Made by a program: the position numbers and the translations under genes. The notes beneath the pieces are model-generated. The model was not told the origin of the DNA. It saw only the letters and a program-made list of their open reading frames with translations, and made no database searches. A DNA stretch of 64,000 nucleotides, taken from the NCBI RefSeq assembly GCF_000974485.1, contig NZ_BBOM01000011.1, positions 496,001 to 560,000 on the forward strand, read 5' to 3'. Every line of letters starts with the position of its first letter. Positions within the stretch are counted from its first letter, which is position 1. Positions 52,311-61,158 of this stretch are shown here, piece by piece. Source of the DNA: Streptomyces sp. NBRC 109706. Its GTDB lineage: Bacteria; Actinomycetota; Actinomycetes; Streptomycetales; Streptomycetaceae.

Positions 52311-53453
52311 TCAGGCCACCGTGAAGAGTTCGGCCTCCAGGCGGTCGAGGGCCAGGCGGACCGCGCCGGTGGGGACGGCGGCGGCGCCGAGGGCTGAGGC
52401 GACGACGCGGGGTGGGCGCAGGCAGAGCCGGTCCAGTTCCCGGCGCAGCGGTTCCACCACGGCCTCCAGGCCGGTGGCCCAGCCGCCCACCACCACCAGC
52501 TCGGGGTCGAGGGCCAGCACCAGCGCCGTCACGTCGTGGGTGAGCCGTTCGACGAACCTGGCCACCGCGTCGCCGGCCCTCGGGTCGCCCGCCCTGGCCT
52601 GGGCCAGCACCCGGGCGACCGCGCGTTCGTCCAGCGGGTCGACGGGGGTGCCGGCCGTGGAGAGCAGCCGTTCGGGGGTGGCCAGCCGGCCCAGCAGGTG
52701 GAGGGCGCCGATCTCGCCGGCGGCGCCCGCGTGGCCCCGGTGCAGTCGGCCGCCGATCAGCGAGCCCGCGCCCGGGCTCAGCCCGGCCAGCACCATCACC
52801 ACATCGTCGGCGCCCAGCGCCGCGCCCACCCAACGCTCGCCCAGCACCGCCGCGTTGGCGTCGTTCTCCACCAGCACGGGGGCCTGGAACGCCTCGCCGA
52901 GCCGTTCGCCCAGCGGCAGCCCCGTCCAGCCCGGCAGCGCCGTGCACAGGGCGACGGAGCCGTCGTCCGCCACGATGCCCGGCGTGCCGACGGCCACCGC
53001 GCGCAGCGTGGGCGCGGTGACGCCGTGTCGGCCCAGCAGTTCCCCGGCGGCCGTCGTCACCCGGGCCAGTCGGTCGTCGGCCGACGCCTGGGTGGAGACG
53101 GCGCGGCTCACCCCGCCGAGACGGCGGCCGGCCAGATCGGCCAGCACCGCCGACACCCGGCGGCTGCCCACCTCCACGCCCAGCAGCCGGCCGGCCTCGG
53201 CCCGGAACCTGAACCGGCGCGCCGGCCGGCCGAGGCGGCGGGTGCCGGGGGCCGCCTCCGTTGTGGTCTCGGCGACGAGACCGGCCCGCGTCAGGCCGTC
53301 GAGGACGCCCTCGACGGTGGGGCGGGAGAGGCCGGTGACCCGGGCCAGATCGGTCAGCGAGCAGGCCGGCTCGGCGGCCCGCAGGGCCCGCAGCACCGCC
53401 GCCGAGTTGATCCTGCGGAGCAACGAGGGGTCTCCGCCCATCAGTTGACCCAC
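52311..53453 (-). CDS. ROK family protein with winged helix, no zinc cysteines
   Basis: The 380-residue protein has an N-terminal winged helix (LTDLARVTGLSRPTVEGVLDGL) and a ROK kinase-like domain with LLGVEVGSRRV, VAVGTPGIV and ENDANAAVLGE. The usual zinc motif CxCGxxGC is missing; the segment reads GHAGAAGEIGALHLLGRL. This points to a transcription factor with sugar-sensing fold and not an active kinase. GTG at 53453 has GGGAGG 6 nt upstream. It lies downstream of purB on the same strand. Confidence 0.87.
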   Translation of the reverse strand: MGQLMGGDPSLLRRINSAAVLRALRAAEPACSLTDLARVTGLSRPTVEGVLDGLTRAGLVAETTTEAAPGTRRLGRPARRFRFRAEAGRLLGVEVGSRRVSAVLADLAGRRLGGVSRAVSTQASADDRLARVTTAAGELLGRHGVTAPTLRAVAVGTPGIVADDGSVALCTALPGWTGLPLGERLGEAFQAPVLVENDANAAVLGERWVGAALGADDVVMVLAGLSPGAGSLIGGRLHRGHAGAAGEIGALHLLGRLATPERLLSTAGTPVDPLDERAVARVLAQARAGDPRAGDAVARFVERLTHDVTALVLALDPELVVVGGWATGLEAVVEPLRRELDRLCLRPPRVVASALGAAAVPTGAVRLALDRLEAELFTVA

Positions 53454-53504
53454 TCGCGCCTCCCGCCTGCGCCCTGGGCGACCGTTGTCCCGGTAGCGCC
53501 GTTT

Positions 53505-54935
53505 CTACAGAATCGCCCCCGGCGCGTACCCCGCCGCCGCCGGATAGCGTGCCACCACCTCGTCGACCCGCGCCACCACGGCCGCCACCTGGTCGCCGGC
53601 GGTACCGGTGAAGGACAGCCGGTCGGCCATCAGCTCGGCCAGTCCGGCGCGGTCCAGCGGGATCCGTTCGTCCGCCGCCAGCCGGTCCAGCAGCTCATTG
53701 TGTTCGGCGCCCTCCCGCAGCCGCAGCGCGGACGCCACCGCGTGCTCCTTGATGACCTCGTGCGCCGTCTCCCGGCCGACGCCCGCCAGGACCGAGGCCA
53801 TCAGCACCTTGGTGGTGGCCAGAAACGGCAGATAGCGGTCCAGTTCGCGGTCGACGACGGGCGGGAAGACGCCGAACTCGTCCAGCACCGTGAGCATCGT
53901 CTCGGCGAGCCCGTCGAACGCGAAGAACGCGTCCGGCAGCGCCACCCGGCGCACCACGGAACAGGAGACGTCGCCCTCGTTCCACTGGTCGCCGGCCAGT
54001 TCGCCGGCCATCGAGGCATAGCCGCGCAGCACCACGGCCAGGCCGTTGACCCGCTCGCAGGAGCGGGTGTTCATCTTGTGCGGCATCGCGGAGGAGCCGA
54101 CCTGGCCCGGCTGGAAGCCCTCGGTCACCAGCTCCTGCCCGGCCATCAGCCGGATCGTCTTGGCCAGCGACGAGGGGGCGGCGGCCAACTGCACCAGGGC
54201 GCTGACCACTTCGTAGTCCAGCGACCTCGGGTAGACCTGGCCGACCGAGCCGAGGACCTGGCCGAAGCCCAGATGTCCGGCGACCCGGCCCTCCAGCTCG
54301 GCCAGCTTCCGCTCGTCGCCGCCGAGCAGGTCCAGCATGTCCTGCGAGGTGCCGACGGGGCCCTTCACGCCGCGCAGCGGGTAGCGGGTCAGCAGCTCCT
54401 CAAGGCGGCCGAACGCCACCAGGAGTTCGTCGGCGGCCGAGGCGAACCGCTTGCCCAGCGTGGTGGCCTGGGCCGGCACATTGTGCGAGCGGCCGGCCAT
54501 CACCAGCGTGGCGTGCTCGGCGGCCAGCCGCCCGAGACGGGCCAGCAGCGCCACCGTCCGGTCCCGCGCCAGTTCGAGGGAGAGCCGCAGCTGCAGCTGC
54601 TCGACGTTCTCCGTCAGATCGCGGGAGGTCATGCCCTTGTGCACCTGCTCATGGCCGGCCAGGGCGTTGAACTCCTCGATGCGGGCCTTCACATCGTGCC
54701 GGGTGACCCGTTCGCGCTCGGCGATGGACGCCAGGTCCACCTGCTCCAGCACCCGCCGGTAGTCCTCCACAGCGGCCGGGGGGACGGCCACCCCCAGATC
54801 GGCCAGGGCGGTCAGCACGGCCAGCCACAGCCGGCGCTCCAGCACGATCTTGTGTTCGGGGGACCACAGCCTGGCCAGCTCCGCCGAGGCATAGCGGCCG
54901 GCCAGGACGTTCGGAATGCGCGGCTTGTCAGTCAC
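53505..54935 (-). CDS. purB: Adenylosuccinate lyase
   Basis: PurB cleaves adenylosuccinate and SAICAR in purine synthesis. The 476-residue protein has the fumarase/aspartase superfamily signature GSSAMPHKMN, with HKGMTSRDLTEN and MAGRSHNVPAQATTLGKRF, whose segment GRSHNVPAQAT is typical. GTG at 54935 is the chosen start; a TAGAAT box ends 8 nt before it. Confidence 0.95.
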   Translation of the reverse strand: MTDKPRIPNVLAGRYASAELARLWSPEHKIVLERRLWLAVLTALADLGVAVPPAAVEDYRRVLEQVDLASIAERERVTRHDVKARIEEFNALAGHEQVHKGMTSRDLTENVEQLQLRLSLELARDRTVALLARLGRLAAEHATLVMAGRSHNVPAQATTLGKRFASAADELLVAFGRLEELLTRYPLRGVKGPVGTSQDMLDLLGGDERKLAELEGRVAGHLGFGQVLGSVGQVYPRSLDYEVVSALVQLAAAPSSLAKTIRLMAGQELVTEGFQPGQVGSSAMPHKMNTRSCERVNGLAVVLRGYASMAGELAGDQWNEGDVSCSVVRRVALPDAFFAFDGLAETMLTVLDEFGVFPPVVDRELDRYLPFLATTKVLMASVLAGVGRETAHEVIKEHAVASALRLREGAEHNELLDRLAADERIPLDRAGLAELMADRLSFTGTAGDQVAAVVARVDEVVARYPAAAGYAPGAIL

Positions 54936-54943
54936 GTCACCGG

Positions 54944-54949
54944 ATTCTA
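54944..54949 (-). promoter_or_regulatory. -10 box TAGAAT of purB
   Basis: Read on the minus strand, TAGAAT lies 8 nt before the GTG of purB and overlaps the stop codon of the upstream GDSL gene (54947-54949). Confidence 0.5.
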
Positions 54950-55747
54950 CGGCCCCTTCTCCCAGGCCAGCGGCGTGAGGTCGGGCCGCTTGGCCAGCCG
55001 GCCGTCGCCGGACGAGCGTCCCGTCAGCCGGCGGCCGATCCAGGGCAGCAGATGCCGCCTGGCGAACCGGAGATCGGCCGCGCGCCTGGCGTACCAGCGG
55101 CCGGGCGCGGTGGCCGGCGGCGCCTCCTGCCAGGCGAACGTGGGCTCGCCGCCGATCCGTTGCCACACGGCCTCGGCGACCCGGCGGTGGCCGTCGGCGG
55201 TGAGATGCAGCCGGTCGTCGGCCCAGAGCCTGGGATCGGCGAGGGAGGGCGCCGCATAGAGGTCGACCACCAGCGCGCCATGGCGTTCGGCGATCTCGTC
55301 GATCACCGTGAACAGCTGCTCCATCCTCGGCCGGTAGCGCTCCAGCACCGGGCCGTTCCGCCCCGGGCTGCGCATCAGCACCAGCTGGCGGCAGTTGGGC
55401 GCCAGCCGGGCCACGGAGCGCTCCAGCAGCGCGCAGACGGCGGGCAGATCGCAGCGCGGGCGCAGCACATCGTTCAGTCCGCCGACCAGCGTCACCAGAT
55501 CGGCGCCCATGGCCGCGGCGACGGGCACCTGGTCGTCGGCGATCTGCCGCATCAGCTTGCCGCGCACCGCGAGGTTGGCGTACTGGAAGTCATCACGCCC
55601 CTCGCCGAGGCGGTGCGCGAGCAGATCGGCCCAGCCCCGGTAGGTGCCGTCGGGCAGGGCATCGGACATGCCCTCGGTGAACGAGTCGCCCAGGGCGACA
55701 AAGCTCTTGAACTGGCGAAAGTCTGGAAAGTCTGCTGTCTCGTGCAT
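54947..55747 (-). CDS. SGNH/GDSL hydrolase
   Basis: The 266-residue protein has the GDSL motif VALGDSFTEGM with the catalytic Ser near residue 20, a Gly block (ANLAVRGK), VGGLNDVL with the conserved Asn, and LTADGHRRVAEAVW with the catalytic Asp/His. It is an esterase or lipase without a signal peptide. The start may be ATG 55747 or ATG 55759; a TAGCAT box overlaps the latter. Its stop codon overlaps the purB -10 box. Confidence 0.87.
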   Translation of the reverse strand: MHETADFPDFRQFKSFVALGDSFTEGMSDALPDGTYRGWADLLAHRLGEGRDDFQYANLAVRGKLMRQIADDQVPVAAAMGADLVTLVGGLNDVLRPRCDLPAVCALLERSVARLAPNCRQLVLMRSPGRNGPVLERYRPRMEQLFTVIDEIAERHGALVVDLYAAPSLADPRLWADDRLHLTADGHRRVAEAVWQRIGGEPTFAWQEAPPATAPGRWYARRAADLRFARRHLLPWIGRRLTGRSSGDGRLAKRPDLTPLAWEKGP

Positions 55748-55800
55748 GGCGACGCCCATGCTAACCAGGCGACGAAGCGCAGGCCGCCCGGGGCGCTGGG

Positions 55801-56217
55801 TCAGCCCAGCAGGTTGCGGGCCAGCGTCCACAGCACGGCGACCGCGAGCACCGCGAACGTCGCCGCCGGGGTGAACCGCGGCCGGTAGCGCCGGCCGCGC
55901 AGCCCGGCGACCAGCCATCGGCCGGTGAGGAAGAGGGCCAGCGGGACGCCGACGGTGAGCAGCACCGGATTGGCCGCCCAGGCGCCCGCGAGGTCCAGAT
56001 GGAGCAGGTCGTAGGACATCCGGGTGCCGCCGCAACCGGGGCAGAGCAGCCCGGTGGCCCAGTGGACCGGGCAGCGGGGGAGGAGCTGGCCGCCCTGGTA
56101 GGGGTCGGTGCCCCGGAGGTAGACGGCGCCGGCCAGCCCGGCGCCGACCATCGCCAACGGTGGCGCGGCGGGATGTATCCGCCGCGCCACCGTGGCGGTG
56201 GTCGAGCCGTGGTCCAT
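55801..56217 (-). CDS. DUF2752 membrane protein
   Basis: The 138-residue protein has three hydrophobic helices and the family signature GLLCPGCGGTRMSYDLLHLDLAGAWAANP, best seen as CPGCGGTR. Function is unknown. It lies 5 bp after the TM2 gene on the same strand and is probably cotranscribed. Confidence 0.88.
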   Translation of the reverse strand: MDHGSTTATVARRIHPAAPPLAMVGAGLAGAVYLRGTDPYQGGQLLPRCPVHWATGLLCPGCGGTRMSYDLLHLDLAGAWAANPVLLTVGVPLALFLTGRWLVAGLRGRRYRPRFTPAATFAVLAVAVLWTLARNLLG

Positions 56218-56222
56218 GGACG

Positions 56223-56639
56223 TCAGTTCTTCAGGACCCGGCCGTCGCCGTCGGTGCGGTCGTCCTTCACGAGGAAGAGGATTCCGTCGATCAGGGACCA
56301 GACGCCGAGCCCACCGCAGGTGAGCAGCTGCGCCACGGCCATGCCGGGGTGCCCGGTGTACCAACGACCGGCGCCGAGCCCGCCCAGCAGGATCTGGAGT
56401 ACGCCGGCGACGACCTTCGACTTGTGGGAGTAGGGGCGACCGTAAGGGTCGTACCCGTAGGGCGCGTTGGGGTCCTGGCCGTAGCCTGGCTGACCGTAGG
56501 CGCCTGCCTGGGGATAGCCGTAACCGCCTGCCGGCTGCTGGGGATAGCCGTAGCCGGGCTGACCGGGAGGCTGCCCTGGCTGCCCGCCCGCGGGGGGCTG
56601 TTGGGGGTTCGGCTGCTGGTAGGGATTGTGGTCGGACAT
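56223..56639 (-). CDS. TM2 domain membrane protein
   Basis: The 138-residue protein has a Pro/Gln/Gly/Tyr-rich N-terminal half and a TM2 domain (KVVAGVLQILLGGLGAGRWYTG and a second helix VWSLIDGILFLV). TM2 proteins have two helices and a short turn; the function is unknown. ATG at 56639. It is upstream of DUF2752. Confidence 0.87.
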   Translation of the reverse strand: MSDHNPYQQPNPQQPPAGGQPGQPPGQPGYGYPQQPAGGYGYPQAGAYGQPGYGQDPNAPYGYDPYGRPYSHKSKVVAGVLQILLGGLGAGRWYTGHPGMAVAQLLTCGGLGVWSLIDGILFLVKDDRTDGDGRVLKN

Positions 56640-56759
56640 GTCCCCCCTGAGGACGATGAGCGGATCGGTTGTTCGGGACTCGCCGGCGCCGACACGGGCG
56701 TGGCTTGCGACATACTGCCAAACAACCCGTTCATCGTGGAACGCGCCGGTGGGGTCCGT

Positions 56760-57242
56760 TCACTGCTCGGACTCCTCGGGCGGCTCCTCCAGTTCCGTCA
56801 GATGCACGGCGGCTTCCTCGGCGGAGGCCGCGCCGCCGTCGATGCCGGCGTCCTCGGCGGCCACCGGATCGGGGCTGAGCGTGGCCTCGTCCGTCGCCCG
56901 CACCAGACGGCCGGCTCGTTTGTCGCCCACCTCGCCGTCGGCCAGCGGCTCGCCCTCGGCGCCTGGCAGATCGCCGATGCCGTCCCCGGCGGGCGGCTGG
57001 ACGTCCGGCATCTCCTCGGTGAGGCGCTGGTCGAGGGTGGGCCCCTCGTGCTGGCCGCGCGCCGTGGTGCCCGGATCGTTCACCGCGAGGGGCTTCTCCG
57101 GCGGGGAGTACCCCTCGTCCAGGGTCGCGTCCGCGCCGTATCCGTCCAGGCTGTTCTCCAGATCCAACTCGTAGGGGTCGTCCCTGGTCTCCGACTCGGT
57201 CGGCTGGTAGACCTCGTCGCCCATCTGGCTCTCGTCGGTCAT
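56760..57242 (-). CDS. DUF5709 acidic protein
   Basis: The 160-residue, highly acidic protein resembles DUF5709, with YQPTESETRDDPYELDLENSLDGYGADATLDEGYSPPEKPLAV; the segment LDEGYSPPEKPLAV is typical. It is probably disordered. GGGAGGA precedes the ATG. Function unknown. Confidence 0.82.
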   Translation of the reverse strand: MTDESQMGDEVYQPTESETRDDPYELDLENSLDGYGADATLDEGYSPPEKPLAVNDPGTTARGQHEGPTLDQRLTEEMPDVQPPAGDGIGDLPGAEGEPLADGEVGDKRAGRLVRATDEATLSPDPVAAEDAGIDGGAASAEEAAVHLTELEEPPEESEQ

Positions 57243-57441
57243 CTCCAGTCCTCCCTTCTGGTCGCTCCCGACCGGCTTCCCCGCCACCCCGGGGGCAAAA
57301 CGCGAACAACCCTCGATAGCGGTGCTAAACGTGGCGAAAGCCGCGATCGGTGGCCTGCCGGGCCGCTCCTCCGCGTGGGGTGTGTAAGCTTCCCCCTCGT
57401 TGTTCACCTCTTACGTTGGTGCCTGTTCCCGGGAGCTTCAC

Positions 57442-58083
57442 ATGGATCTGTCCGCACTCGGCAGGGTCTGGGTCACCGGCTGGGCCCGCTCGCGCGGCGT
57501 ACCCCCGGCCGTCGAGGACCGCTTTGGGCTGCGGCTCGCGGTCGGCGCCCCCGAGCAGCGGGTGCGGCATGTGCTGCCGGTCACCGACGAGGCGTCCGTC
57601 CGCGCCCTGGCCGGGAGCATCGAGGAGCCGGCGATCTGGATCAAGGCCTTCCTCGACCCCGAGCTGATCGGCTCCTGGCTGCCGACCGGCTGGGTGCGGG
57701 ACATCCCCGGCTGGATGATGACCACCCGGCTGCGGCCCGCCCGGGCCACCGCCCCCGACGGGTTCGGCTGGTCGTCCGCCACCGACGACGGCGTCACCCG
57801 GGTGCGCCTGCTGGCCGACGACGGAACACTCGCCGCCGCCGGGCAGTGCGTGGTGACCGGGCCGCATGTGGTCATGGACCGGATCCAGACCCAGCCCGCG
57901 TACCGCCGCCGGGGCCTGGGCCGCCTGGTCATGGGCGCGCTGGGCGACGCCGCCCTCGACCGGGGCGCGCACACCGGCGTACTGTCCGCCACCGTCGAGG
58001 GCCGCGCCCTCTACCGCACCCTGGACTGGGCCGAGGTCGCCCCCCTCGCCGGCTTCGTCCACCGGCCGCCGCGGGCCGGTTAG
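57442..58083 (+). CDS. GNAT family N-acetyltransferase
   Basis: The 213-residue protein has the acetyl-CoA motif RIQTQPAYRRRGLGRLVMGAL near residue 150, best seen as AYRRRGLGRLVM. The N-terminal half is family-specific. GGGAG lies 6 nt before the ATG. It overlaps the convergent phosphatase gene by 4 bp. Substrate unknown. Confidence 0.84.
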   Translation: MDLSALGRVWVTGWARSRGVPPAVEDRFGLRLAVGAPEQRVRHVLPVTDEASVRALAGSIEEPAIWIKAFLDPELIGSWLPTGWVRDIPGWMMTTRLRPARATAPDGFGWSSATDDGVTRVRLLADDGTLAAAGQCVVTGPHVVMDRIQTQPAYRRRGLGRLVMGALGDAALDRGAHTGVLSATVEGRALYRTLDWAEVAPLAGFVHRPPRAG

Positions 58084-59414
58084 CGCCCGTCCGACGGGAC
58101 GGCCAGCGCCAGGATCGCGATATCGTCCGCCGTGCTCGCCGCGCGCTCGGTGACCAGCGCCTCGCACAGCTCCTCCAACGAGTGGCCGGCACAGGCCCCG
58201 GCGGTGCGCGCCAGCGCCGCCATCCCGTGGTCCAACGGCTGGTCCGTCTCCTCCACCAGGCCGTCCGTGTACAGCAGCAGCCGGCTCCCCGCCGGCAGCC
58301 GGACGGCGTGCTCGGGACGGGGGAACCCCGGATCGACCCCCAACGGAATCCCCGGCTCCTCGCCCAGGAACCGGGGCGGGCCCTCGGGGGGCAGCAGCAG
58401 CGGCGGCGGATGGCCCGCGTTGGTCCACCGCATCGACCAGTCGCCGCCGGCCGGCTCCAACCGCGCCAGACAGGCGGTGGTGAACACCGCCTCGTCCACC
58501 GTGGCCAGGATCCGGTCCAGCTGGGTGAGTACCCCACTGGGCGAGGTCTCCCCGCTCAGCCCCAACGCCCGCAGCATGTTGCGGATCTGCGACATGGTCG
58601 CCGCCGCCTCGATGTCGTGCCCCACCACATCGCCGATCACCGCGACAAAGGCGCCGCCGGGCAGCGGCAGCGCGTCGTACCAGTCGCCGCCCAGATGGCC
58701 CGGCTCGTTGGCCGGCCGGTAGATCGTCGCGGCGGAGAGCGGGCGCAGGTCCAACAGCCGGGGCAGCAGCATCCGTTGGAAGGTCTCGGCGCCGCTGCGC
58801 ACCTGCTGGTAGAGCCTGGCGTGCTCGATGGCGACCCCGGCCGTCCCCGCCAGCGCGCGGATCACCCGCTCGTCGTGCTCGTCGAACGGGCGGTCGTCGT
58901 GCCGGTCGCAGAGATAGAGATTGCCGTAGATCTGGTCGCGCACCCGGATGGAGACGCCCAACAGCGAACGCATCGGCGGATGCCCCGGCGGAAAGCCAGC
59001 CGACTCGGGATGGTCGGGGATCTCCGCCACCCTGAGCGGTTCGGGATGGTGGATCAGATGCCCCAACAGCCCACGGCCGCGCGGTAGTTCGACCCCGGAG
59101 AGGGCGGCGAGCTCGGCGGCGGTCAGACCCAGCGGGATGAACTCCGCCAGCTCGTCCCGCCGCTCGTCCAACACCCCGAGCGCCCCGTAGCGGGCACCCA
59201 CCAGCTCCATCGCCGTGCTGACGATCCGTCGCAGCACCGCCGGCAGCTCCAGCTCGCCGCTGATGCCCAGCACGGCGTCCAGCAGTCCCTGAAGGCTGTC
59301 CTGCGCGCGGGCCAGGGCGTCCAGCCGGTCGCTGACCCGGCCGAGATCCGAAGACAGCGGCAGATCGAGCAGCGAGGTGAAGGGGACATCGGGATTCTCC
59401 CGGTCCTGCGCCAT
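58080..59414 (-). CDS. GAF-SpoIIE PP2C-type protein phosphatase
   Basis: The 444-residue protein has an N-terminal GAF domain (GISGELELPAVLRRIV to AGVAIEHARLY) and a C-terminal SpoIIE/PP2C domain with GGDWYDALPLPGGAFVAVIGDVVGHDIEAAATM, where GGDWYD and GDVVGHD bear metal-binding Asp residues, and a late DGLVEE and DDIAILAL. Such proteins dephosphorylate anti-sigma-factor antagonists. No kinase or antagonist gene is nearby. GAGGGAG precedes the ATG. Confidence 0.92.
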   Translation of the reverse strand: MAQDRENPDVPFTSLLDLPLSSDLGRVSDRLDALARAQDSLQGLLDAVLGISGELELPAVLRRIVSTAMELVGARYGALGVLDERRDELAEFIPLGLTAAELAALSGVELPRGRGLLGHLIHHPEPLRVAEIPDHPESAGFPPGHPPMRSLLGVSIRVRDQIYGNLYLCDRHDDRPFDEHDERVIRALAGTAGVAIEHARLYQQVRSGAETFQRMLLPRLLDLRPLSAATIYRPANEPGHLGGDWYDALPLPGGAFVAVIGDVVGHDIEAAATMSQIRNMLRALGLSGETSPSGVLTQLDRILATVDEAVFTTACLARLEPAGGDWSMRWTNAGHPPPLLLPPEGPPRFLGEEPGIPLGVDPGFPRPEHAVRLPAGSRLLLYTDGLVEETDQPLDHGMAALARTAGACAGHSLEELCEALVTERAASTADDIAILALAVPSDGR

Positions 59415-59550
59415 GGAAACTCCCTCGGGGGCCGCCGGTCCGGGTTCCTGGATACGCGGTCCACCCGGAGCGGAGAAGCCGACAGGGCCACCGAACGACC
59501 GCCCCACCCGTTCGGCGCACCCCGACCCCGCCGGCTTCGCTCCCTTCGGA

Positions 59551-60906
59551 TCAGGTGAGGACCACCGGCTCCTGACCGCGTTCCGGGTGGGCGGCCTCGC
59601 CGCGGAAGTCGCGGTTGGTCAGGCCCGAGCAGTTCTCCGCGTAGAGCGCGTGCCGCCCGTCCTCGGGGCGCGCGGCCCACACCACCTCGCAGTCCCGCAG
59701 CTGCACGTCCTCGACGTTCTCCAGATGGAAGCCGTCCGTGGGCATCTTCGGGAAGTCCTCCGCGCGGCGCGGCCTGAGGTCGGCGTGGCCGCCCTCCCAC
59801 CGGCTCCAGCGGTCGATCTCGACACGCACGCCGTCCAACACCAACCCCTTGATGGTGCCGGGCTGTTGGGCGTAGACCAGCACCCCGTTCTCGGAGCGGC
59901 ACAGCACATTGCGCACCCGCACGTTGCGGATGGTGCCGCAGCGGTCCCGCCACGGGACGGCCATGATGGCGATCGGCTCGCCCCGGCCCCACCAGCCCTC
60001 GTGGAAGAAGCGGGTCTCCACCACGATGTCGCTGAAGAGCACGTTCTCGATATCGCCGCCCTCGCCGAGCCGGACGGCCAGCCCCCGCGCGCTCTGCCTG
60101 ATCACACAGGAGGAGAACACCACGTTGCGGATCGGGGTCTGCGCCTCCACGCCCAGGATCAGCGCGCTGGAGGTGGTGGTGATGGTGCAGCCGGTGACCG
60201 TCACGTCCTCGCACACGGGCACCCGGTCGGTGACCGTTCCGGTGTGTTCGAGGCAGGTCTTCAGGCAGATCGCGTCGTCGCCGGCGACGATGTCGCAGTC
60301 GCTGATCCGCACCCGGCGGCAGCAGTCGAGGTCGATCGCGTCGCTGTTGGGGGTCTTGAGGTCGTTGTGGATGCGGATGCCGTGGATCAGCACGTCGTCG
60401 CAGAGCGACAGCCGCAGGGTCCACACCGCGCCGTCCACGATGGAGACGTCGCGGAAGGTGACGTTGCGGCAGTCGCGGAAGTAGACGGTGAACGGGCGGC
60501 GCTGGTCCATCGTGTAGATGTAGCCGTTGTCGGAGAGCACGAAGTGCCGGCCGGCGCCGTCGATGGTGCCGGCGCCCGTCACCGCGATGTTCTCCGCGTT
60601 CTCCGCGTTGAGCAGCACCGTGGTGGGCTCCTCGCCCCACTGGGTGTTGCCGTCGTTGAGCACCACGCCGCCGAAGCGCACGGTGTAGTCCTCGAAGTCG
60701 GGGCTGCCGGCGAGGGTGGCGCCGTGCTCCACATGGAAGTCCACGTGCGAGCGGAGCGTCACGGTGCCCGCGCGGAACACATGCCCGCCCGGCAGCACGA
60801 CGCGTCCGCCGCCGGCCCGCGCGCAGGCGTCGATGGCGGCCTGGATGGCTCCGGTGTCGTTGGTGGTGCCGTCACCCACGGCGCCGTAGTCGATCACGTT
60901 GTACAT
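59551..60906 (-). CDS. GH28-like right-handed beta-helix hydrolase, cytoplasmic
   Basis: The 451-residue protein has a pectate-lyase-3-like start (YNVIDYGAVGDGTTNDTGAIQAAIDA) and a parallel beta-helix. GH28-like motifs are NSDAIDLD and GDDAICLK, with the catalytic Asp residues; the usual GHG motif is absent (SSALILGVE). There is no signal peptide, so it acts on an imported oligosaccharide. It is divergent from a sugar ABC importer, which supports this. Exo-polygalacturonase-like action is the best guess. Confidence 0.8.
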   Translation of the reverse strand: MYNVIDYGAVGDGTTNDTGAIQAAIDACARAGGGRVVLPGGHVFRAGTVTLRSHVDFHVEHGATLAGSPDFEDYTVRFGGVVLNDGNTQWGEEPTTVLLNAENAENIAVTGAGTIDGAGRHFVLSDNGYIYTMDQRRPFTVYFRDCRNVTFRDVSIVDGAVWTLRLSLCDDVLIHGIRIHNDLKTPNSDAIDLDCCRRVRISDCDIVAGDDAICLKTCLEHTGTVTDRVPVCEDVTVTGCTITTTSSALILGVEAQTPIRNVVFSSCVIRQSARGLAVRLGEGGDIENVLFSDIVVETRFFHEGWWGRGEPIAIMAVPWRDRCGTIRNVRVRNVLCRSENGVLVYAQQPGTIKGLVLDGVRVEIDRWSRWEGGHADLRPRRAEDFPKMPTDGFHLENVEDVQLRDCEVVWAARPEDGRHALYAENCSGLTNRDFRGEAAHPERGQEPVVLT

Positions 60907-61011
60907 GCGGGGGAGATTCTCCTGAGGTCGAGGCGGGGTCCCGGCCGGACCACTGGATCTATTTCCAGCCAGCCGAGAACAAACGGGCGCGAAGTCCCGT
61001 GGCCATCACCA

Positions 61012-61041
61012 GGTATACCGTTCCACTAAACCGGCCCGCAA
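61012..61041 (-). promoter_or_regulatory. Minus-strand promoter for the GH28-like gene with operator copy
   Basis: Read on the minus strand, TTGCGG and TATACC are separated by 18 bp. The shared element TGGAACGGT with flanking TTTAG lies between them. Confidence 0.55.
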
Positions 61042-61091
61042 GGGTGCCCGCGCGGTGAAATGGATCGCCACCAGCCATGTTGTGCAAGGCG

Positions 61092-61120
61092 TTGACGCTT
61101 GATGGGCGTCTACCTATGAT
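61092..61120 (+). promoter_or_regulatory. Sigma-70 type promoter of the ABC importer operon
   Basis: TTGACG (61092-61097) and TATGAT (61115-61120) are separated by 17 bp, a near-consensus promoter 39 bp before the first start codon. Confidence 0.75.
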
Positions 61121-61123
61121 CCG

Positions 61124-61137
61124 CTAAACCGTTCCAC
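61124..61137. promoter_or_regulatory. Operator-like element at the importer transcription start
   Basis: CTAAACCGTTCCAC overlaps the expected start of transcription. ACCGTTCCAC also occurs at 61017-61026 in the divergent promoter. A LacI-type repressor would fit, but none is in the window. Confidence 0.55.
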
Positions 61138-61158
61138 CAGCGATCTGAAGAGGTGCCC

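Noticed and set aside
52536..55259. 907-residue plus-strand frame opposite the ROK and purB genes
   Set aside because: Composition is His/Gln/Arg-rich and lacks motifs, while the minus strand carries clear purB and ROK signatures.
56160..59087. 975-residue plus-strand frame over the TM2, DUF5709 and phosphatase genes
   Set aside because: It runs antisense to several well-supported genes and changes composition at their borders.
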